From positions 1 to 64,000 of the forward strand of contig NZ_JAKSYM010000285.1 in assembly GCF_022829545.1 (NCBI RefSeq): DNA of 64,000 bases, given 5' to 3'. The position numbers were made by a program, and so were the translations under genes. This DNA is from Methylobacterium sp. J-030. GTDB lineage: Bacteria > Pseudomonadota > Alphaproteobacteria > Rhizobiales > Beijerinckiaceae. The notes beneath the pieces are model-generated. The model made no database searches. It was not told the DNA's origin and saw nothing but the letters and a program-made list of their open reading frames with translations. Of the stretch, positions 1 to 7,383 are shown one piece after another; the stretch's first letter is position 1; each line of letters opens with the position of its first letter.

Positions 1-1
1 C

Positions 2-124
2 GACGTCCCAATCCGCATCAAGAATCTCTCTGACTGCAGCCGCTGGGGTCAGCAACAGCTGGCGAGAGAGCCCGACATTAGGAAACGGTTCGTCTGCTTT
101 GGGGAGGGCGACGAATTGCAATGA
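2..124 (+). CDS. C-terminal end of an unidentified protein, cut by the window edge
   Basis: An open frame runs without a stop from the first bases to a TGA at 122-124, giving 40 residues (for example SDCSRWGQQQLAREPDIRKR) that look like real protein in composition. The start lies outside the window. I do not recognise the family. It converges on the 214-aa gene that follows, with about 135 bases between the two stops. It could also be a chance open frame in GC-rich DNA. Confidence 0.35.
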   Translation, partial: DVPIRIKNLSDCSRWGQQQLAREPDIRKRFVCFGEGDELQ

Positions 125-259
125 ATGGCCGGGATGGGCGCTTTGCAGAATGTCCGCTTGCGGGCGGTGATCCAACTTTCTCAATCCGCCCTGAGCCACC
201 GTTGTCGGCGGTCGGCAAAGCTAGGGGCCTTGCCGACCAGTATGTACATTCGCGTCAGA

Positions 260-904
260 TCAGGCTTCGGCCGCCGCGGCGGCGTTCGGGTGCAGCAAGG
301 CCATGCCATCGCGCCGGCGCACCAGCAGCGGTAGATCCGGCCAGTCGCGCCATTGCAATGTGAACTCGCCGCCGGGCTTCGAGGCGACGACGACCGCCTG
401 ATACCAGCCGTCCTCCTCGCCCTCGGTGATCAGCACGAGGCTCCCGATCGCAATACCGGCCCAGCTGCGCGGGTAGCGTGGATCCACGGGGCCTGACCCG
501 CCAGGGCAGCCGTCGTTGCCCTCAGCGGGCTTCTCAGGGCTTTGCGCAGCCAACTTGATGGTTGTCGTGGCCGCTTCCACAGGTCCACTGGCGAGAGCCT
601 GTAAGCGCTCGTACACCTCCTTGGCGACGAATGGCACGAAGGCGCGGCCCGAGCTGAAGACCCGGCCCTGAGGCAGTTCAGCAGCAGCCGAACGCTGGGC
701 GTCGTCGCACAGCACGAGCGCGCGGAAGCCTATCGTCTCAGCAGCCTTCGTAGCGAGGCTCACATCCGGGGTAGGAAACCAGGCCGCGTGAGGTTTACCG
801 CCTTTATCGGCGCCGAACACGACGACGGCGGGGATCGGCTTGGCGAGTGGGCTTTCAGCGGGGGTGAGCGCGCCCTTGGATTTCGAGACGGTGGCTGCGG
901 TCAT
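260..904 (-). CDS. Hypothetical 214-aa island protein
   Basis: A 214-residue protein of unknown function. The N-terminal half (residues 20-100) alternates beta and alpha character and includes VVVFGADKGGKPHAAWF; an Ala/Pro/Gly-rich linker lies around 120-145. The C-terminal part has a small beta-rich segment with the strands GSLVLITEGEEDGWYQAVVV and FTLQWRDWPDL, which resembles an SH3-like or chromo-like barrel. No signal peptide or membrane segment is visible. A sigma70-like promoter lies about 175 bases upstream on the same strand, and the leader holds a strong hairpin and a possible short reading frame that overlaps this start. The location at the outer part of an integrated island suggests an accessory plasmid- or ICE-type gene, which is inference. 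Confidence 0.7.
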   Translation of the reverse strand: MTAATVSKSKGALTPAESPLAKPIPAVVVFGADKGGKPHAAWFPTPDVSLATKAAETIGFRALVLCDDAQRSAAAELPQGRVFSSGRAFVPFVAKEVYERLQALASGPVEAATTTIKLAAQSPEKPAEGNDGCPGGSGPVDPRYPRSWAGIAIGSLVLITEGEEDGWYQAVVVASKPGGEFTLQWRDWPDLPLLVRRRDGMALLHPNAAAAAEA

Positions 905-1038
905 AACTGGCTCCAGAAATGGGAAGGGGGCCTCGGATGAGGCCCCCTTGGGATGGTTGCGGATGGCTGAAGCCTATGCGGAAGGCCGGACTGCGGCCTT
1001 CGGCGGTTCGGCTTCAGCGTGGGTGGTGGGTGCATCAT
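901..1038 (-). CDS. Possible 45-aa leader ORF coupled to the 214-aa gene
   Basis: A double ATG (1038 and 1035) preceded by GAGGG opens a Pro/Arg-rich frame (MMHPPPTLKPNRRR at its start) that ends in a TGA overlapping the downstream ATG as ATGA. This geometry is typical of translational coupling. The amino-acid composition is low in complexity, so the peptide itself may not matter; it could be a regulatory upstream ORF or chance. It spans the hairpin at 924-949. Confidence 0.25.
   Translation of the reverse strand: MMHPPPTLKPNRRRPQSGLPHRLQPSATIPRGPHPRPPSHFWSQL
924..949. promoter_or_regulatory. Perfect 11-bp hairpin in the leader of the 214-aa gene
   Basis: AAGGGGGCCTC is followed by a four-base loop GGAT and then its exact reverse complement. 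It ends about 20 bases before the start codon at 904, so in RNA it would sit just upstream of, or beside, the ribosome binding site. It is not followed by a T run on either strand, which argues against a simple terminator and for a leader structure. Confidence 0.45.
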
Positions 1039-1079
1039 CGCGGCCCTCAACGAAGGCCACGAAGCGGCGGCCCACAGCC

Positions 1080-1109
1080 TAGTTACCAGACTATATTCCT
1101 ATTTGTCAA
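1080..1109 (-). promoter_or_regulatory. Sigma70-like promoter for the 214-aa gene
   Basis: On the minus strand a consensus -35 TTGACA (1109-1104) is separated by 18 bases from TAACTA (1085-1080). The local sequence is AT-rich compared with the surrounding island. It would make a transcript with a leader of about 170 bases for the 214-aa gene. This is motif reading only. Confidence 0.45.
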
Positions 1110-1337
1110 GGCGAACTTTCCTTAGCCTTGCCACGCCGATGTGGCGAAGCTGATAGTTATTATCCGCTGCTGCGCCCGCTCCCGACCTTTGTCGGTCCAT
1201 TAGAACGCCTGTTTGTCGGCCATCTGAGCGGCCCCGATTGCGGCTCAGCCGGCATCGGGAGCCAATCGGCATCCGCGTCGCTTCTATCGATTGAGCCGGG
1301 CGCACCTTGTCGTCCATCATAGGAGGGAGGAAAACCG

Positions 1338-1484
1338 ATGGACCGTGAGCGCGACCGCGACGTGGCCGAGGATCTGATCGAGGACGCCCGCAAGCAGACG
1401 GGCAACAGCGAAAAGACTGAACGGCCGGGACAGGGCACCGACCAGCCGGGCGGTGATGATCCCGCCAAGACACCGAAGGACTGA
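1338..1484 (+). CDS. Small highly charged 48-aa protein
   Basis: ATG at 1338 follows a strong Shine-Dalgarno sequence (AGGAGGGAGG, 7 bases before the start). The 48 residues are rich in Asp, Glu, Arg and Lys (start MDRERDRDVAEDLIEDARKQ) and end in a Gly/Pro/Asp tail, so the product is probably disordered and soluble. No family is recognised. The good ribosome binding site is the main support. Confidence 0.5.
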   Translation: MDRERDRDVAEDLIEDARKQTGNSEKTERPGQGTDQPGGDDPAKTPKD

Positions 1485-1965
1485 CGGCGCTCGGGCATCG
1501 ACCCTCCGTCGGTCGCCTCAAGGCTCGACGTCGTGGTTCTGTCTGTCGCGACGCCTGTGCCGCCCTACCCATCCGCCTCCCGCGCCTGGCAAGCTCTCTG
1601 GCTTTGGCTGCGCCGGAACTCGGCGTCTCTGATCCACGCTGCGGCCGGGAGGCGTGCGCGTGTTCCTCACCCGAGCCGAACGATCATGGGCCCGTAAGGG
1701 ACTGAGGGCGATCTACAAGCGTCTCGAGAGCAGCGACGTTCGCCAGGGTCTGAAACTGCCGGATCCGGTGATTTCAAGCTGTCGCTCGGATGATCGCCAC
1801 TTCAGTGCATGTCGCCTCTAGTCCAGCTCGTAGGCGATCGCTACAGCCTCATCGTGTCTATGACCGGTTAGATCTCGGCCTCAACGGCGATGCTGTTACG
1901 CTGAACCGAACTGACAGCGACTAATGCTCAGGGTCGCAATTATCGTCAATCAAGCGTTGCGCAAT
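1485..1965. other. Gene-poor stretch
   Basis: No convincing gene is visible. A 55-codon plus-strand frame (GTG 1654 to TAG 1819-1821) has a GGGAGG upstream and a plausible composition (start VRVFLTRAERSWARKGLRAI). It has no recognisable homology and may be a remnant. Confidence 0.35.
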
Positions 1966-3630
1966 TCAATCTCTAAAAAATATATCAATATTGTGCGACT
2001 CTCGAATACAGAAGAGACCGATCAATCCCGAGATCGCAGCAATTGTAACAGGATACCAAAGCCCCGCGAAAGCGTCGCCGGTTTCCGCGACGATGGCGAA
2101 GCAAATGGCTGGGAGAAAGCCGCCGAAGTAGCCATTGCCAATATGGTATGGGAACGACATGGCGGAGTATCTGATCCGCGTTGGGAACATCTCCACGAGG
2201 GCTGCGGAAATTGGCCCGAGCGTCATCGCGCCGTAGGCCATCAGCACTGTGAGTAGCAAGACGACCATCGGCTTGTTGATCGCGGCTGGGTCGGCGTGAG
2301 CGGGGTACCCAACACCGGCGAGTGCCGCCTGCAACTGGGTGGCAAACGCCTGCTCCAGCCGCTTCGCCTCCGCTGGTGATCGGTCGGCGAGCGAAGGAGC
2401 TTCGATGTCGGCCGCTCCAATCTTGACGTGTGCAGAGGCGGAAGGAGCGCTCACCAGCGTGTAGTTCGCTGCGCTCGTGGCTAGGACCTTGCGCGCGATG
2501 TCACAAGGGCTCGTGAACCGTGCGATCCCGATCGGATTGAATTGCAGGGAGCAGGCGGCGGCATCCGTGGTAACGACGATGGGCGTACCTTGGCGAGCTG
2601 TGGCAAGTGCCGGATTGGCAAACACCATCAGTCCGTGGAAAATCGGGAAGATGGTCAGCGCCGCCAGGAACGAGCCTCCCAGGATAACCGGCTTGCGGCC
2701 GATCCGGTCGGAGAGGCGTCCGAACAGGACGTACATCGGTATGCTGATCACCAACGCAGTACCGACAAGCAGGTTGGCGCTGGCAGGATCGACCTTGAGC
2801 GTCTGCGTCAGGAAAAACAGCGCGTAGAACAGCGCGGTAAACCACACTACCGCTTGTCCGGCAAGGAGACCGAACAATCCCTGAAGTACGAGTCTGACGT
2901 TACTCCACTGCCCAAAAGCTTCGCGTAGGGGGGCTGGAGAGATACGGCCGGCGCCCTTCACTCGTTCGAACGCAGGTGACTCGGACATCGAACGGCGGAT
3001 GTAGATCGAGATGACCAGAAGCAGGGCCGAGAACAGGAACGGGATCCGCCAGCCCCACGCATCGAACCCCGTTCCGGAGATCTGCCGCGCGGTCGTCACG
3101 ACGATGAGAGACAAGAGCAGGCCGATGGTGGATGTGGTCTGAACCCACGCCGTGTAGGCGCCCCGCTTGTCCTGCGGTGCGTGCTCGGCGACGTAGGAGG
3201 CTGCAGCACCGTATTCACCACCGATCGCGAAGCCCTGAACCATCCTAAGCAGGATGAGTAGTGCCGGGGCCAAAACGCCGATCTGCCCGAAGGTCGGCAA
3301 GGCACCAAGGAGCACCGTCGCGCCGCCCATAAGGATCACGGTGAGCATGAAGGTCCGCTTACGTCCCTTCTGATCGCCCATGCGTCCGAACACCAGAGCC
3401 CCGATCGGCCGGACGATGAAGCCCGCCGCAAACGTCAGGAGCGCGAAGATGAAGCCGGTGCTGGCGTCGAGGCCGGTGAAGAAGTTGCTGGCGATCGTCG
3501 CGGCGAGTGCGGCAAACACGAAGAAGTCGTACCACTCCAGCGCCGCGCCGACACAGGCGGCGAGCACGACTTGGCGCTCGGCGTGACCGATGGGAGCGGC
3601 AGCATCGCTAGCCAGGCTGTCGACCGTCAT
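1966..3630 (-). CDS. MFS transporter, metabolite:H+ symporter (MHS) type
   Basis: A 554-aa inner-membrane transporter of the major facilitator superfamily. The N-terminus (residues 18-45, AACVGAALEWYDFFVF) and the loop motif GRMGDQKGRKR (about 81-92) are typical of the MHS group, which includes shikimate, proline/betaine and dicarboxylate carriers. A second loop motif, RLSDRIGRKP, follows the sixth membrane segment. The usual length is 430-450 aa. The excess sits in an inserted soluble loop of roughly 100 residues (about 340-455) before the last membrane segments. The gene lies downstream of, and co-directional with, the LysR gene and beside the haloacid dehalogenase operon, so uptake of a short organic acid such as a haloacid is a reasonable inference. 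The substrate is not shown by sequence. Confidence 0.85.
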   Translation of the reverse strand: MTVDSLASDAAAPIGHAERQVVLAACVGAALEWYDFFVFAALAATIASNFFTGLDASTGFIFALLTFAAGFIVRPIGALVFGRMGDQKGRKRTFMLTVILMGGATVLLGALPTFGQIGVLAPALLILLRMVQGFAIGGEYGAAASYVAEHAPQDKRGAYTAWVQTTSTIGLLLSLIVVTTARQISGTGFDAWGWRIPFLFSALLLVISIYIRRSMSESPAFERVKGAGRISPAPLREAFGQWSNVRLVLQGLFGLLAGQAVVWFTALFYALFFLTQTLKVDPASANLLVGTALVISIPMYVLFGRLSDRIGRKPVILGGSFLAALTIFPIFHGLMVFANPALATARQGTPIVVTTDAAACSLQFNPIGIARFTSPCDIARKVLATSAANYTLVSAPSASAHVKIGAADIEAPSLADRSPAEAKRLEQAFATQLQAALAGVGYPAHADPAAINKPMVVLLLTVLMAYGAMTLGPISAALVEMFPTRIRYSAMSFPYHIGNGYFGGFLPAICFAIVAETGDAFAGLWYPVTIAAISGLIGLFCIRESHNIDIFFRD

Positions 3631-3737
3631 CCCGTCCTCCCGTATTCCGGCGGCTACTCTTGCGGTGGCCGATACCTGGAAAGTCGGAAGGCTAAGGGGC
3701 GGACGTCTCGGCGCCCTAATCGTTTAATGGTATGTTG

Positions 3738-4661
3738 TCATTGATCGGCTGAATGAGCGCTCGGAGCCGGCGCCACCACCCTCAGCCGCTGTTTCAGCCA
3801 GCGTATCGCGTCATTGCCTTCGTTTCGGCGGTGCCAGTAGATCGTCCAATCGAAGGGATCCGATGGAAGTGGCAGATCCCGCATCGTCAGCACACCTCCA
3901 GTGATTGCAAGTGCGAACAGCCGCGGCATGACGGAGATCAAATTCGAGCGCTCAAGCACGTGAGGCACGAGCATCCAGTGCGGTAGGTTGAGGACAACGT
4001 TGCGCGTTTTGCCGAGGCGGGACAGTACATCGTCGGCAAAGCGGAGATCGGTCGGTGACATCGACACCTTGAGATGCTTGGCAGCCAGGAAGGCGTCGGG
4101 CGTCAGTTCGACCAGTGCTGCCGGGTGCTCCCTGCGCATCACGCACACCATGCGGTCTCGCATCAAGGGTTCGGATTGGATCGAGGCCGCATGTTCAAGT
4201 CCCATGCTGACCGCAATATCGATCTCGTCCCGCTCCAGCGCGTCTGTCGTGCGGTGCGGCGAGAGGTGAACGACGTCGAAGCGGATCGCAGGGGCGCTCT
4301 CGGCGAGGTCTGCAACTAAGGCCGGCAGCAACAGCCGGCCGAGAAGGTCAGACAGCCGGATCGCAAAGCGGCGGTCGGACAAGGCGGGGTCGAAGCGTGT
4401 GTCACCTTCCAACACCCGCTCGATCGAGCGCAGTACCTGCCGTACGGGCTCGACGAGTTCACGCGCCCGTGGTGTGGCTTGCATGCCCTGCGGCGTGCGC
4501 ACCAGCAGCTCATCTTTGAAGACATGCCGCAGCCGCGACAGCGCATTGCTCATGGCCGGCTGGCTGAGACCAACCTTCTCAGCCGCACGTGTGACGTGGA
4601 GTTCGGTGAGTAGGGCGTCGAGCGCCACCAGCAGGTTGAGGTCGACCGACCGTATGTTCAT
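3738..4661 (-). CDS. LysR-family transcriptional regulator
   Basis: A 307-aa LysR-type regulator. The N-terminal winged helix (residues about 5-65) has VTRAAEKVGLSQPAMSNALS; the C-terminal periplasmic-binding-like domain should bind the inducer. The NodD/LinR-like subtype is suggested by the opening MNIRSVDLNLLVALDALLTE. I chose ATG 4661 over an in-frame start nine codons upstream because GGAGG lies 9 bases before it. It is divergent from the dehalogenase operon, with 122 bases between starts, the standard arrangement for a LysR activator and its target. It probably controls that operon and perhaps the transporter. Confidence 0.88.
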   Translation of the reverse strand: MNIRSVDLNLLVALDALLTELHVTRAAEKVGLSQPAMSNALSRLRHVFKDELLVRTPQGMQATPRARELVEPVRQVLRSIERVLEGDTRFDPALSDRRFAIRLSDLLGRLLLPALVADLAESAPAIRFDVVHLSPHRTTDALERDEIDIAVSMGLEHAASIQSEPLMRDRMVCVMRREHPAALVELTPDAFLAAKHLKVSMSPTDLRFADDVLSRLGKTRNVVLNLPHWMLVPHVLERSNLISVMPRLFALAITGGVLTMRDLPLPSDPFDWTIYWHRRNEGNDAIRWLKQRLRVVAPAPSAHSADQ

Positions 4662-4783
4662 GCCCTTCAGCCTCCCTGCCCGGCTCATTCAGCCGGTGAA
4701 TGTGGGCAGATCAAAAACCCATTTCACCGACCGCTCGAAATGCGCGCTTGATGCGGCGAGCAGGACCACCGGGAGGATAAGGG

Positions 4784-5491
4784 ATGGCAACGGACGCTGA
4801 GGCTCTGAAGACCAAGATCACGGTTTGTATGTTCGACCAGTACGGCACGGTGGTCGATATGCAGGGCGGCTTGGTCAAGGTCGCGACCCCGTACCTCCAG
4901 AAGAAGGGTTGGAACGGCAAACCGAATTCCTTCGTGACCTGGTGGCGACGCACACACTTCGAAAACTCGATGATCGACGCCCTCCTCCATCGCGAGCATA
5001 CGCCTTACCGGGACATCGGCTTTGCCGCCGTATGTAGCGTGCTCGATCGCGCGAAGATCTCATACACCGACGAGGAAGTGCGAGAGCTCGTCGCCGCGAT
5101 CGAGAGACTCGAGTGCTTCCCGGAGGTGCCTGAGGCGCTGGCCCGCCTTCAGTCACGCTACAAGCTTGTCGTCCTCTCCAATGGCGACCCCGACATGCTG
5201 GAAACGGCGAAGCGCTACCACAAGGTGCCGTTCGACCAAGTCATCTCGGTTGCCGAGGCGAACGCGTTCAAGCCGCATGTCGCGACCTACCGCAAGGCGG
5301 CTGACCTGGCGGGCGTTGCCATGGACGAGGTCCTGTTTGTCGCCAACCACGAGTTCGACTGCGTCGGCGCGAAGGCTGCGGGCATGCATACTGCCTTCAT
5401 CAATCGCCGCGGTCGACCCTTCGTCAGGACACCATACCGGCCGGACCTCACGGTGCCCACCATGGCGGACCTGGCCGATGCGATGGTCTGA
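4784..5491 (+). CDS. Haloacid dehalogenase, type II (HAD superfamily)
   Basis: A 235-aa HAD hydrolase of the L-2-haloacid dehalogenase group, which swaps halogen for hydroxyl through an aspartyl-ester intermediate. Visible active-site residues are the nucleophile Asp18 in FDQYGT with Thr22, an Arg-containing segment TWWRRTHFENS, the SNGDP motif (Ser/Asn), Lys-Pro in KPHVATYRKA with its Tyr, and Asn/Asp in ANHEFDCVGAKAAG. The Trp usual in the last motif is Phe here. Length matches the family (220-235 aa). Its stop overlaps the CoA-transferase start by 14 bases, so the two are co-translated. Halogenated acid is the likely substrate, but some members hydrolyse phosphate esters. Confidence 0.85.
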   Translation: MATDAEALKTKITVCMFDQYGTVVDMQGGLVKVATPYLQKKGWNGKPNSFVTWWRRTHFENSMIDALLHREHTPYRDIGFAAVCSVLDRAKISYTDEEVRELVAAIERLECFPEVPEALARLQSRYKLVVLSNGDPDMLETAKRYHKVPFDQVISVAEANAFKPHVATYRKAADLAGVAMDEVLFVANHEFDCVGAKAAGMHTAFINRRGRPFVRTPYRPDLTVPTMADLADAMV

Positions 5492-6707
5492 CGCCAAACC
5501 GCTCGACGGCATCAGGGTGCTTGACCTGTGCCGAGTTGTCTCCGGGCCGTTCGCCACCATGCAACTCGGTGACCTCGGCGCCGATGTGCTCAAGGTCGAA
5601 GAGCCGGTGCGCGGTGACGAGTCGCGAACCTACGGTCCACCGTTCTGTGGTGGAGAGAGCGCCTACTTCCTGTCGATCAATCGCAACAAGCGCAGTTGCG
5701 TTCTGGATTTGAAGTCTGAGGCCGGCAGGGATCTGGCGCTTCGGCTAGCCTCCGCCGCCGATGTCGTCATCGAGAATTTCCGGCCCGGCACGATGGAACG
5801 GTTGGGACTCGGTTACGAAACCCTCGCTGAGGTGAACGCGCGGTTGATCTACTGCGCGATCTCGGGCTTTGGGCAGACAGGCCCCGACGTCAACCGACCC
5901 GGCTACGACCTGATCGTGCAGGGCGAGTCCGGCGTCATGGACATCACCGGCGACCCCGCCGGGCCGCCCACGAAGGTCGGCACGTCAATCGCTGACCTCG
6001 TGACTGGCCTCTACGGGGCGCAGGCCGTGCTGTCGGCGCTGATGCAGCGCGAGCGGACCGGTACGGGTGGACGCGTCGACGTATCGATGCTCGACGCCAT
6101 GGCCTCACTGCTGACCTTCAATGCCGGCATGTATTTCGCCACCGGAAGCAGCCCACGTCGGCGCGGCAACGCCCACCCGACGATCAGCCCCTACGAGACC
6201 TTCCAGGCGGCCGATGGCTGGATCAACGTCGGTGTCGCGAACGATCGGTTCTGGGGCGCCTTCTGCGAAGCCCTCGATCTAAGCGAACTTGCTATGCGGC
6301 CCGAGTTTGCCCGAGCCTCAAATCGTGCTGCACGACGCGACGAGTTGAAGACGATCCTGGAACCGATCTTCCTGGCAGGGACGCGCGACCACTGGATCTC
6401 GACGCTTAGCGCCGCCGGCGTGCCGTGCGGAGCGATCAGGACCGTCGGCGAGGTCTGCGAAGCGCCACAACTGTCCGAACGTGGCGTGGCCAGGTCCTTC
6501 GCCCATCCATCCGCGGGCGATGTACGCTACCTCGCGAGCGCGGTACGCTTCGACGACCAGCCCCCTCCGGATGCACTGCGCCCTCCCCTGCTTGGCGAGC
6601 ACACCGCGACCGTCCTCGCAGATTGGCTGGGATTGCAGGAAGCCGACGTCGATCGGCTTTCCGGAGAAGGTGCGTTCGGTCGCTCTGGAATCGAGGAGGA
6701 AGCATGA
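5478..6707 (+). CDS. CaiB/BaiF-type class III CoA-transferase
   Basis: A 409-aa family III CoA-transferase, which moves CoA between acyl groups through an aspartyl-CoA intermediate. Recognisable segments are GIRVLDLCRVVSGPFATMQL (about 9-28), LGADVLKVEEP, NRNKRSCVLDLKSEAGRD and FRPGTMERLGLGYE. The catalytic Asp is probably the one in SMLDAMASLL. I start at ATG 5478, inside the end of the dehalogenase gene, because the conserved N-terminus begins only a few residues later; an open frame extends further upstream but reads antisense-like dehalogenase sequence. The stop overlaps the thioesterase start as ATGA. The order dehalogenase, CoA-transferase, thioesterase suggests activation and release of a hydroxy- or halo-acid as its CoA ester. 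Confidence 0.87.
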   Translation: MRWSDAKPLDGIRVLDLCRVVSGPFATMQLGDLGADVLKVEEPVRGDESRTYGPPFCGGESAYFLSINRNKRSCVLDLKSEAGRDLALRLASAADVVIENFRPGTMERLGLGYETLAEVNARLIYCAISGFGQTGPDVNRPGYDLIVQGESGVMDITGDPAGPPTKVGTSIADLVTGLYGAQAVLSALMQRERTGTGGRVDVSMLDAMASLLTFNAGMYFATGSSPRRRGNAHPTISPYETFQAADGWINVGVANDRFWGAFCEALDLSELAMRPEFARASNRAARRDELKTILEPIFLAGTRDHWISTLSAAGVPCGAIRTVGEVCEAPQLSERGVARSFAHPSAGDVRYLASAVRFDDQPPPDALRPPLLGEHTATVLADWLGLQEADVDRLSGEGAFGRSGIEEEA

Positions 6708-7165
6708 CGGGCGATCAAGCTGCCGAGCGAGCAGCACTCGGCGATGAAATGCTAGCTCGAGCACAGGCGAGCGAGACGCAAGAATTCGGCTCGTTCTTCC
6801 TCTCGCGGCTCCTGGGTTTCGAGATTTCCTATGCCGGCGAGACGTGCTCCGTCCGTTTTGAGGCCAATTCAACCCTGTTCAACCCGCAGGGGACGCTGCA
6901 CGGCGGCATCCTGGCGACTGCTATGGACATATCCATGGGACACTTGCTGCATCGATTGGATGGCGCAGGTGCGACTCTGGAGATGAAGGTCCAGTATCTC
7001 GGGGCTGTGACGGCCGGGCACGTCCGGTGCGAAGGCAGCATCCTGCGCCGCGGACGTGGGATCTCCTTCCTGCAATCGCATGCCTTCAACGACGATGATA
7101 AACTCGTCGCGCATGCAACGGCGACATGGAAATTACTCAGGCCACCGTCCGTAGAATACAAATAA
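6704..7165 (+). CDS. PaaI-type hotdog acyl-CoA thioesterase
   Basis: A 153-aa single hotdog-fold protein. The family signature is visible at about 65-85: NPQGTLHGGILATAMDISMG, where the His-Gly-Gly loop and Asp of the helix form the thioesterase site. ATG 6704 overlaps the previous stop (ATGA) and is preceded by GAGGAGG. As the third gene of a tightly coupled operon it probably hydrolyses a CoA ester made by the CoA-transferase. The reaction is family knowledge; the substrate is inferred. Confidence 0.85.
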   Translation: MTGDQAAERAALGDEMLARAQASETQEFGSFFLSRLLGFEISYAGETCSVRFEANSTLFNPQGTLHGGILATAMDISMGHLLHRLDGAGATLEMKVQYLGAVTAGHVRCEGSILRRGRGISFLQSHAFNDDDKLVAHATATWKLLRPPSVEYK

Positions 7166-7383
7166 TTCTCTCAGATGATGGGTGGGCCGCATCGCCTCAC
7201 ACGCCTTTACCGTAGGACGTGGCGCGATCAGTGACGGACACCTGGTGCAGGATCGTCGAACGATGTGACGCCGTTTGCCTCGACCAGAGGCCACGATACC
7301 GGGGCCCGTTGACAACGAGCACGATGAGCCATCCGCGGCGTCAGGATGGATGACAGGTCCGTCGTATCACCCCGCTGGTCGCG

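Noticed and set aside
5022-5477. Upstream extension of the CoA-transferase frame
   Set aside because: It overlaps the dehalogenase gene in another frame and is Ser/Arg-rich; the family N-terminus starts just after 5478.
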